Source of the DNA: an uncultured Chloroflexota bacterium | GTDB lineage: Bacteria > Chloroflexota > Anaerolineae > Aggregatilineales > Phototrophicaceae | Assembly (NCBI GenBank): GCA_903904765.1 | Contig: CAIVEA010000368.1 | Span: 1-7,793, forward strand | Length of the DNA: 7,793 nt | Reading direction: 5' to 3' | Shown: in pieces, positions 1-4,291 of the stretch | How positions within the stretch are numbered: position 1 is the first letter of the stretch | How the letters are laid out: every line of letters begins with the position of its first letter | Program-made: the position numbers and the translations under genes | Notes under the pieces: model-generated | The model's input: the letters and a program-made list of their open reading frames with translations, nothing else | The model's database searches: none | Told to the model about the DNA's origin: nothing

Positions 1-93
1 ATGCTCTCGCTGGATGATCCCGACTGGCAGTTGCGCCTGCTCAGCACCTTGCAGCGCCTTTCCGAAGGGATGCAGGCCGGCATGGGGGTATAG
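1..93 (+). CDS. 3' end of an unrecognised gene (partial)
   Basis: An open frame runs from the left window edge to a TAG stop at 91-93, giving 30 residues (DDPDWQLRLLSTLQRLSEG in the middle). The composition is amphipathic and helix-like (repeated Leu, charged residues, few glycines), as in the C-terminal helix of a cytoplasmic protein or regulator. The ATG at position 1 is more likely an internal Met than a start, because nothing upstream is visible to judge a ribosome-binding site. It converges on the tetR-type gene with only 6 bp between the stops, so no separate terminator fits there. Family not recognised; that it is a real gene tail is inferred from the protein-like composition and tight convergent packing. 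Confidence 0.5.
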   Translation: MLSLDDPDWQLRLLSTLQRLSEGMQAGMGV

Positions 94-99
94 GCGTTC

Positions 100-699
100 T
101 TAGCGGTTGACGGCTTGCCCCAGAATATGCGCCAGCGAAGGTTGTATGAACGCCAGCACCTGCTCCGCGACCTGTTCGGGGGCAAGTTTGCGCGTTCCCC
201 GCGCCGACTGCATCGCTGACCCGAACACCGTCCAACTGAGCGCCGCCGCCACCTGCTCCGCCTTGTCCGGTTGCAGCGGTTTGAACCACAGCAGGAATAA
301 CTCGTAGAGATGCACCTGCACCTGAGAGGCCATCAGCAAATGCTGGTTGGTGCCATTCAGAGCCGGTGTACAGCAATGCCCGTAAAATTCCGCCAGAAAC
401 TCGCTCACCACCTCGATCAGCGCCCGCAAATTCGCCACCGAAAAAGTGTGAATATCGGACAGTTTTTGTTCCAGCAGCGCGTTGAGCATTTCCCGAACCG
501 TGTAGTTGAGCAGGGCATACTTGTCCTCAAAATGGGCGTAGAACGTCGCCCGATTTACGCCGGCGCGGGTGGCGATGTCCTGCACCGTGATGTTCTGAAA
601 GTCGGCTTCGTGCAGCAAATCCTTGAAGGCCGATTGAATCAACTGACGGGTGCGTTTGACGCGGGGATCGAGTTTGGTTGCGGGTGAAGTCTGCAACAT
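100..699 (-). CDS. TetR/AcrR family transcriptional regulator
   Basis: A 199-residue protein, the usual length for the TetR family. The N-terminal DNA-binding domain covers about residues 13-64: a first helix with TRQLIQSAFKDLL, then the helix-turn-helix at about 37-57 (ITVQDIATRAGVNRATFYAHF) followed by the typical DKYALL. The remaining ~130 residues are an all-helical ligand/dimerisation domain without recognisable ligand specificity; a Cys-Cys pair lies at about 109-110. The start at 699 has an AGAGG ribosome-binding site about 7 nt upstream. The gene is divergent from the DoxX-like gene, and the shared spacer contains inverted repeats, so the regulator probably represses itself and doxX. 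Family is certain; ligand and regulon are inferred. Confidence 0.93.
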   Translation of the reverse strand: MLQTSPATKLDPRVKRTRQLIQSAFKDLLHEADFQNITVQDIATRAGVNRATFYAHFEDKYALLNYTVREMLNALLEQKLSDIHTFSVANLRALIEVVSEFLAEFYGHCCTPALNGTNQHLLMASQVQVHLYELFLLWFKPLQPDKAEQVAAALSWTVFGSAMQSARGTRKLAPEQVAEQVLAFIQPSLAHILGQAVNR

Positions 700-736
700 T
701 TTGGCCTCTGTGTTGTCTATCCGACAGAACGGGAAA

Positions 737-809
737 ACTGTTGGTTGAACGCACTCCTTCCCAACAGTAGTATTTTAAGCAACATCTGTTGTTTACTCAA
801 CATCTATTG
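737..809. promoter_or_regulatory. Probable TetR operator cluster between tetR and doxX
   Basis: Three related elements are visible. CAACATCTGTTG at 780-791 is a palindrome (CAAC-4 nt-GTTG). CAACATCTATTG at 798-809 repeats it with one change, 18 bp further on. An 8-bp perfect inverted repeat, ACTGTTGG (737-744) and CCAACAGT (761-768), uses the same CAACA/TGTTG core. The copies overlap the tetR -10/-35 region and lie just upstream of doxX, as expected for an autorepressor that also controls the divergent gene. Binding by this TetR protein is inferred. Confidence 0.5.
772..800 (-). promoter_or_regulatory. Sigma-70-like promoter of the tetR gene
   Basis: Read on the minus strand: TTGAGT (-35, 795-800), a 17-bp spacer, and TAAAAT (-10, 772-777). 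Each box differs from consensus at one or two positions and the spacing is ideal. The transcript would begin near 765 and reach the tetR start at 699. The palindrome CAACATCTGTTG lies inside the spacer, where a bound repressor would block polymerase. Confidence 0.6.
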
Positions 810-832
810 GTTATCCAAAGGGGATAAAGGGT

Positions 833-1207
833 ATGAGTTCCACCGCACTATGGGTCGTTCAAATTCTGCTGGCGCTGGTGTTCACCGCGTCCGGGGTGAT
901 GAAGATCGTCACGTCCCGTGAACAGTTGGGAAAACACATGACATGGGCCAACGACGTTTCAGCCGGAACGATCAAGCTCATCGGAGGGCTGGAAGTGCTG
1001 GGCGCGATCGGCCTCATTCTGCCCGCGCTAACCGGCATCCTGACCATCCTCACACCACTAGCAGCTGTCGGGCTGGCGCTGACCATGATCGGCGCAGCAT
1101 TGACGCACATCCGCTACAAAGAATACGGGGGCACAGCACCGAGCATTGTCCTGCTGATGCTGACGCTGTTCGTGGCTTACGGGCGCTTTGTGGTATTGCC
1201 GCTGTAA
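833..1207 (+). CDS. DoxX-like family membrane protein
   Basis: A 124-residue, very hydrophobic protein with four predicted membrane helices at roughly residues 5-24, 46-66, 69-90 and 101-120. It opens with the ALWVVQILLALVFTASGVMKI pattern of small DoxX-like (DoxX_2) proteins, and the short polar loop with HIRYKE before helix 4 is also typical. The start at 833 follows AAAGGGGA (817-824), 8 nt upstream, a good ribosome-binding site. It is divergent from tetR across a spacer with palindromes, suggesting TetR control. Members of this family are quinone- or stress-linked inner-membrane proteins, many without a defined reaction; no catalytic residues can be named here. It is probably monocistronic, since the next gene is convergent. 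Confidence 0.85.
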   Translation: MSSTALWVVQILLALVFTASGVMKIVTSREQLGKHMTWANDVSAGTIKLIGGLEVLGAIGLILPALTGILTILTPLAAVGLALTMIGAALTHIRYKEYGGTAPSIVLLMLTLFVAYGRFVVLPL

Positions 1208-1275
1208 AAGCAGCTTAGAGGAATAACAATAATCACCCCCGCATCGGATGAACACGACTTGGGGGCGACCTGCCG

Positions 1276-1297
1276 GGGGCGCAATCTTCTGCGCCCC
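1276..1297. terminator. GC-rich hairpin between convergent genes
   Basis: GGGGCGCA (1276-1283), a 6-nt loop, and TGCGCCCC (1290-1297) form a perfect 8-bp stem in the 114-bp gap between the doxX stop (1207) and the solute-binding protein stop (1322). Neither strand has a T-run after it, so it is not a canonical intrinsic terminator. It may act as a bidirectional transcript-end stem or with Rho. Confidence 0.35.
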
Positions 1298-1321
1298 TGC
1301 ATCTGCGAACCGTGAACCGAA

Positions 1322-2902
1322 CTACGAGGCGCGGCTCAACTGGGTCACATCCAGAATCCACTGCGGATGATAAACCTCACCCTGAATCTCGGCCTTGTAC
1401 GCCACCTGAATACCATTTTGCAGGAACGGTGCCCACGGGCCAGTCACCTGCAAATAGTCCTGAATGGCGTGGAAGATTTCGACGCGCTTGGCGGGGTCGG
1501 TTTCCACCAGCGCCTGATCGCGCAGGCCGAGGATGGTCGCGTCCGCCTTGTCGTCCGTCCAGTTGGCGCGTTTGCCCAGCGTCAGACCGGGCAGGAACAC
1601 CAGTTGATTACCCGGATCGAGGTAGTCCGGCGACCAGAACCAGTAGCCGAAGGCCTGCTTGCCAGCGCGGTATTCTTCCAGCCCCACGCCCACATCCTGC
1701 GGGTTCAGGTTGACGGTGATGCCAATTTCGCCGAGATCGGCCTGAATCTTCTGCGCGTTCACATCCCAGTTCACGCCTGCGAACGTCCAGCTGGGGTAGC
1801 TGAGGGTCGTCTCGAAACCATCGGCATAGCCCGCTTCCGCCAGCAGCGCCTTGGCCTTATCCAGATCACGCGCCAGCGCCTTTTCAGGGCCGTAAGCGCC
1901 GAGGAAGCCCACCGGAAGGATGGAGGCCGGGTTCACGCCGCCCCACAGCGCGGTATAGGCAGGGTAATCCAGCGCATAGCGGATGGCCTGCTGCACTTTG
2001 GCATCGGCCAGCGGGCCGCTGATGGCCGGGTCTTCGTTGAACAGTAGGAAGTGAATGCTGGTCGTGGGCGCATAATACACCGCCAGCCCGTCGTCACTGC
2101 CGATGGAGGCCGTCTGATCGGGGGTGAGGTCGAGCGCCAGATCAATTTCGCCACCGCGCAGCGCCACCGCCTGCGCCGAAGCTTCCGGCAGGTTCTGAAT
2201 CACCACACGGTCAAAATAGGGGGCTTCACCCGCATAGTTCGGGTTACGCACCAGTTCGGTTTCCACCTGCGGCTCCCACTTGGAGAGGATGTACGGGCCG
2301 CTGCCCGCCGAATTGGCGTTCAGCCATGCTTCAGCCGTGTCGGTGGTACCGGCATCCGCCGCATCCGAACCGCCCTGAGCGCGCACAGCCGCTTCGCTGA
2401 CCACCGAGAAAGTGGTGTTCACGAGGCGCGACAGAATGCTGGGGTCAGGCTGGGTGAGGGTGAGGACGACAGTGGCATCATCCGCCGCCGCCACGCTCTT
2501 AATGGTGCTGGCGAGGAACGCCGGATTGCCGTTGATGTTGATGATGCGGTTGAACGAGAACACCACATCGCTGGCTTTCACCGTGTCGCCATTGGCGAAC
2601 TTGGCATCTGGATTGAGCGTGAAGGTGTACACCGTGCCATCGGCGCTGGTTTCCCACGAGGTCGCCAGCAACGGGGCAATCGAGTCGGTGTTGCCCTGCG
2701 GGAAGGTGACGAGAGTCTGATAGGTGGCTTTGTGGACAATGAAGGCCGTGGTGGAGAAAGCGCGGGCGGGGTCGAGCGAATCGGTCAATTCGGCATGACC
2801 GACCACCAGCAGCTTTTCATCCTGCGCGCTGGCAAAGCCGACCAGCAACGATAGGATGAACACGGCAGCGAGGGCTACCAACACACTTCTTCTTGCGAAC
2901 AT
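1322..2902 (-). CDS. ABC transporter solute-binding protein, family 5 (peptide/nickel type)
   Basis: A 526-residue extracytoplasmic binding protein for an ABC importer. Residues 1-26 are a signal peptide (positively charged N-region, hydrophobic core about 7-23, ASA then Gln, signal peptidase I type). No lipobox Cys is present. The mature part is a full SBP_bac_5 domain: LDPARAF near the N terminus, a LATSWETSADGTVYTFTL segment, the GSGPYIL and PNYAGEAPYFDRVV segments, and the lobe-crossing QAIRYALDYPA region. Family members bind oligopeptides, glutathione, nickel complexes or sugars. The start is set by a perfect AAGGAGGA site 8 nt upstream. No permease or ATPase gene is adjacent, so it is an orphan binding protein here. 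I find no cysteine in the whole sequence. Its leader carries an apparent Cys-codon attenuator (2934-3110), suggesting a sulphur or cysteine source as substrate; the substrate is inference. Confidence 0.92.
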   Translation of the reverse strand: MFARRSVLVALAAVFILSLLVGFASAQDEKLLVVGHAELTDSLDPARAFSTTAFIVHKATYQTLVTFPQGNTDSIAPLLATSWETSADGTVYTFTLNPDAKFANGDTVKASDVVFSFNRIININGNPAFLASTIKSVAAADDATVVLTLTQPDPSILSRLVNTTFSVVSEAAVRAQGGSDAADAGTTDTAEAWLNANSAGSGPYILSKWEPQVETELVRNPNYAGEAPYFDRVVIQNLPEASAQAVALRGGEIDLALDLTPDQTASIGSDDGLAVYYAPTTSIHFLLFNEDPAISGPLADAKVQQAIRYALDYPAYTALWGGVNPASILPVGFLGAYGPEKALARDLDKAKALLAEAGYADGFETTLSYPSWTFAGVNWDVNAQKIQADLGEIGITVNLNPQDVGVGLEEYRAGKQAFGYWFWSPDYLDPGNQLVFLPGLTLGKRANWTDDKADATILGLRDQALVETDPAKRVEIFHAIQDYLQVTGPWAPFLQNGIQVAYKAEIQGEVYHPQWILDVTQLSRAS

Positions 2903-2924
2903 CGAAACAGTCCTCCTTGAGTGG

Positions 2925-2951
2925 AAATAAAAAACCCCCTGTGAAGGGGGT
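2925..2951 (-). terminator. Intrinsic terminator in the leader of the solute-binding protein gene
   Basis: On the minus strand ACCCCCT (2951-2945), loop TCAC, and AGGGGGT (2940-2934) form a perfect 7-bp stem followed at once by TTTTTTATTT. It lies only 7 nt before the AAGGAGGA ribosome-binding site (2911-2918) of the downstream gene and after that gene's promoter, so it cannot simply end another gene. It must be conditional, which is the hallmark of an attenuator or riboswitch. Confidence 0.85.
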
Positions 2952-3110
2952 CGTGACGAACCGGAACCAGTGCTGCGCTGTTACATGCGCCCTACCGGAT
3001 GGAACGCGAAAATCCCTCCACGATTGTTTGGGTGGAAGGTACAACAACAGGACATGGGGATCATCTGTGTTGACATGACGCGAACGACATCCAAGCTACA
3101 GGTTACAGTG
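2934..3110 (-). promoter_or_regulatory. Cysteine-codon transcription attenuator (candidate)
   Basis: Pairing segments in transcript order: segment 1 CCUUCCAC (3039-3032), directly after the Cys codons; segment 2 GUGGAGGG (3021-3014); segment 3 ACCCCCUUCAC (2951-2941); segment 4 AGGGGGU (2940-2934) followed by a U-run. Segments 1 and 2 pair over 8 bp (one G-U); segment 2 instead pairs with CCCUUCAC of segment 3 over 8 bp (one G-U); segments 3 and 4 pair over 7 bp as the terminator. A ribosome waiting at the UGU codons would cover segment 1, free segment 2, form 2:3 and prevent termination. With ample charged tRNA-Cys, 1:2 and 3:4 would form and transcription would stop. The pairings are read from the sequence; the sensing mechanism is inferred from the trp/his/leu paradigm. 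Confidence 0.65.
2981..3076 (-). CDS. Leader peptide with three consecutive Cys codons
   Basis: A short open frame from ATG at 3076-3074 to TAA at 2983-2981, 31 residues; in-frame ATGs at 3064 and 3055 would give 27 or 24. From the third Met it reads MSCCCTFHPNN, and it ends FHPVGRM. The three TGT codons occupy 3049-3041. None of the possible starts has a clear Shine-Dalgarno sequence, which is the weakest point. The stop lies 29 nt before the terminator stem, a normal distance for amino-acid attenuator leader peptides. RNA segments inside and after this frame form mutually exclusive hairpins, with the Cys codons placed to decide between them. I infer that translation of this frame, not its product, is the function. 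Too short to assign by homology. Confidence 0.6.
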   Translation of the reverse strand: MSTQMIPMSCCCTFHPNNRGGIFAFHPVGRM

Positions 3111-3116
3111 GGTATC

Positions 3117-3145
3117 AGCGTAACGGGAATAGTTGCGCTTGTCAA
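3117..3145 (-). promoter_or_regulatory. Promoter of the leader and solute-binding protein gene
   Basis: On the minus strand a perfect TTGACA (3145-3140), a 17-bp spacer, and TACGCT (3122-3117). Transcription would start near 3110, leaving a leader of about 207 nt that includes the Cys-codon ORF and the terminator. Confidence 0.6.
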
Positions 3146-3166
3146 GAGGTTTGTTACACATAAGGT

Positions 3167-3187
3167 TGATTCAGCGGATGATTCAGC
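3167..3187 (+). repeat. 9-bp direct repeat upstream of the MpsC-family gene
   Basis: TGATTCAGC occurs perfectly at 3167-3175 and 3179-3187, 12 bp apart. It covers the -35 position of the promoter for the gene at 3242 and lies just behind the divergent promoter at 3117-3145. The placement suits an activator or repressor site, but the cognate regulator is unknown. Confidence 0.4.
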
Positions 3188-3206
3188 CGTTGCGGCATGT
3201 TACAAT
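3178..3206 (+). promoter_or_regulatory. Extended -10 promoter of the MpsC-family gene
   Basis: TG-T-TACAAT (3198-3206) is an extended -10 element with a near-consensus hexamer. The -35 at 17-bp spacing (ATGATT, 3178-3183) is weak and overlaps the second copy of the 9-bp repeat, which suggests activator help. The start codon at 3242 lies 36 nt beyond the -10. Confidence 0.5.
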
Positions 3207-3241
3207 CGTGACCGTTGTTCGCCTTCAACGGGGATTACATC

Positions 3242-3613
3242 ATGCAGCGACGAAAATCACGCGGCGAGGCCGAGGCCGAATTCACCCGCGCCGTGATCAA
3301 ATTCGAGAAAGAGTATCTGGGGCGCGGCCCGCTGGATGCACGCACCTTCTTCCTGAACGATCTGGTGGTGGTGCGGTTGCGTGGCATCCTCACCCCCGCC
3401 GAATATAAGCTGGCGGAACGTCCCGAAGGCAAAACGCTGGTGAAGGAAACGCGCCGCCAGTTGTTCGAGAGTTCGCGCCCGATCATCGAGGCGATGGTGC
3501 AGGAAGTCATCGGTTGCAAGCTCATCAGCCTGCACACCGACATGAGCACCAAAACGGGCGAGCGCGTGATCGTGCTGACGGTGGACAGTGACCTGACCGA
3601 ACTATTCGTGTAA
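3242..3613 (+). CDS. DUF2294 / MpsC-like protein
   Basis: A 123-residue soluble protein matching the DUF2294 family from memory: an N-terminal helix with AEAEFTRAVIKFEKEYLGRGP, then DARTFFLNDLVVVRLRGILTPAEYKLA, a helix ending in SRPIIEAMVQEVIG, and the closing LHTDMSTKTGERVIVLTVD signature. This Pfam family has been associated with MpsC of the staphylococcal MpsABC cation-translocating, membrane-potential system, but many members stand alone, as here, with no mpsA or mpsB nearby, so the role is open. ATG 3242 is preferred over the in-frame TTG at 3215 because GGGGA (3230-3234) sits 7 nt before it and the family begins at about this point. Expressed from its own extended -10 promoter. It converges on the toxin stub and antitoxin. 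Confidence 0.85.
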   Translation: MQRRKSRGEAEAEFTRAVIKFEKEYLGRGPLDARTFFLNDLVVVRLRGILTPAEYKLAERPEGKTLVKETRRQLFESSRPIIEAMVQEVIGCKLISLHTDMSTKTGERVIVLTVDSDLTELFV

Positions 3614-3719
3614 CCCCGCGCTGCATTTCCGAGCGGTAAGCGGTGTCGAGGATTCTATCGTTATTCACGATATTCGCCCGCAGGAACACGTTGGTATCGG
3701 CAAAAACCTTAGCGACCAT
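3525..3719 (-). pseudogene. Truncated VapC-like PIN-domain toxin (N-terminal stub)
   Basis: An ATG at 3719-3717 overlaps the end of the upstream antitoxin gene by 11 bp, the normal layout of a VapBC operon. The first 15 residues, MVAKVFADTNVFLRA, are the first strand and catalytic-Asp motif (DTN) of a PIN-domain ribonuclease. After that the similarity stops: the next ~20 residues (NIVNNDRILDTAY) are not PIN-like, and from 3613 downward the frame runs antisense through the MpsC-family gene to a stop at 3525. The other PIN acidic residues and ~110 residues of the fold are missing, so no active toxin can be made. Probably the remnant of a deletion joining the stub to the end of the neighbouring gene. 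Recognition rests on a short motif. Confidence 0.5.
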
Positions 3720-3939
3720 CGTCGTCATACCAATCTTCACGGCGAACCGACGGCGTTTCGTTGACCTCGGCATGTAATTTGACCGCATCAAATAGGCGAA
3801 TCTTTTCCTCAACCGTCAACGGGCGCGAATCGGCGCGGCGCAGCAAAATCTGCTGAATGAGATCGTTTTGTTCCGCTTCCGAGAGTTGCTCGACAAGTTG
3901 GATGACTTGGATGTAATTGATGTTCAACTGAATAGCCAT
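3709..3939 (-). CDS. VapB-like antitoxin, now without an intact toxin
   Basis: A 76-residue protein. The N-terminal half is helical and hydrophobic (MAIQLNINYIQVIQLVEQLSEAEQNDLIQQIL), followed by a charged middle (EEKIRLFDAVK) and an acidic, disordered tail ending REDWYDDDGR. Such a tail is typical of small antitoxins that wrap around a PIN toxin. The start at 3939 has GAGGGA about 8 nt upstream. The stop overlaps the start of the PIN-like frame by 11 bp, the strongest argument for the antitoxin call. Because the toxin is truncated, this looks like a solitary antitoxin that may persist to counter a related toxin elsewhere or is decaying. The exact antitoxin family is not recognised; no DNA-binding motif is obvious. 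Confidence 0.65.
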   Translation of the reverse strand: MAIQLNINYIQVIQLVEQLSEAEQNDLIQQILLRRADSRPLTVEEKIRLFDAVKLHAEVNETPSVRREDWYDDDGR

Positions 3940-3977
3940 CCGGTTCGTCCCTCATGCATTACCAGTGCTTCAATCTG

Positions 3978-3983
3978 ATTATA
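3978..3983 (-). promoter_or_regulatory. Probable -10 box of the antitoxin gene
   Basis: A perfect TATAAT is present on the minus strand at 3983-3978, 38 bp before the antitoxin start. The best -35 candidate, ATGAGT with 16-bp spacing, is weak. Confidence 0.4.
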
Positions 3984-4039
3984 GTCCATACGCCTCACAA
4001 CTCATCCACCCCTCATCCCGTTCCCCCATTTTCTAGGGG

Positions 4040-4067
4040 GTGAACCATTCATAAAGCATGCTATAGT
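4040..4067 (+). promoter_or_regulatory. Extended -10 promoter for the ATPase leader
   Basis: TG-C-TATAGT (4059-4067) is an extended -10 with a five-of-six hexamer match. A partial -35 (GTGAAC, 4040-4045) lies 16 bp upstream. The predicted start near 4074 would put the hairpin at 4077-4096 at the very 5' end of the RNA, leaving about 215 nt of leader before the ATPase start. Confidence 0.5.
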
Positions 4068-4076
4068 GCAGCGTAA

Positions 4077-4221
4077 TCCGCGCCATGCAGCGCGGAGCTT
4101 GTGCAGTACAACGGCAGACCCACCGAAGCGCCCATCGGGCGAGTCGAGATGTAGGCCGACACCCCCCTCACCGTGCGCTTTCGGGTGCGCGTTTGTCTCC
4201 GGGCGGGGCTGTCGGCTTTTT
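4077..4221 (+). promoter_or_regulatory. Structured 5' leader of the cation ATPase gene (candidate riboswitch or attenuator)
   Basis: Successive stems are visible: TCCGCGC/GCGCGGA (4077-4083 with 4090-4096, perfect 7 bp), TTGT/ACAA (4099-4102 with 4108-4111), CGCCC/GGGCG (4129-4133 with 4137-4141), then the terminator-like stem at 4155-4216. GTCG (4143-4146) can pair with CGAC (4157-4160), which would disrupt the base of that terminator, so a switch is possible. A 17-codon frame GTG 4101 to TAG 4152-4154 (MQYNGRPTEAPIGRVEM), with GGAG 3-4 nt upstream, ends exactly where the terminator begins and is an alternative explanation. P2A ATPases are often controlled by yybP-ykoY manganese riboswitches, but the GGGGAGUAG signature is not present. 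The RNA class is not recognised. Confidence 0.4.
4155..4221 (+). terminator. Terminator-like hairpin inside the ATPase leader
   Basis: GCCGACA (4155-4161) pairs perfectly with TGTCGGC (4210-4216). CCCC (4162-4165) extends the stem with GGGG (4205-4208) past a single bulged C. An inner hairpin CGTGCGC/GTGCGCG (4172-4178 with 4185-4191, two G-U pairs) caps it. TTTTT (4217-4221) follows directly. It lies about 140 nt after the promoter and 70 nt before the ATPase start. Confidence 0.55.
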
Positions 4222-4291
4222 ATTACCTCGCTCCGCTGCGCTTCTAAGAGGGATGAGGGTCAGAAAAATTTACTGGATGAAACGGGGCAGA

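Noticed and set aside
1367..2854. Two long + strand frames (1367-2047 and 2051-2854)
   Set aside because: Both are antisense to the solute-binding protein gene, have Arg/His-rich shadow composition, and lack promoters or ribosome-binding sites.
2817..3047. Minus-strand frame through the leader in which the repeat reads Leu-Leu-Tyr rather than Cys-Cys-Cys
   Set aside because: It starts only at a TTG, runs straight through the terminator and into the solute-binding protein gene in the wrong frame, so it does not behave as a leader peptide. The Cys frame has ATG starts and a stop before the terminator.
4023..4040. CCCCC/GGGGG hairpin as a terminator for a neighbouring gene
   Set aside because: Only 5 bp with no T-run on either strand, and no gene ends there; the adjacent antitoxin gene starts, rather than ends, on this side.
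4036..4154. Match to the yybP-ykoY manganese riboswitch
   Set aside because: GGCAGACC (4113-4120) faintly resembles the conserved 3' segment, but the GGGGAGUAG loop and closing P1 helix are not found.
4085..4291. N-terminal extension of the ATPase frame to ATG 4085
   Set aside because: The added ~69 residues are Arg/His/Ala-rich and unlike any P-type ATPase N terminus, they overlap a promoter-proximal hairpin and terminator, and ATG 4085 has no ribosome-binding site.
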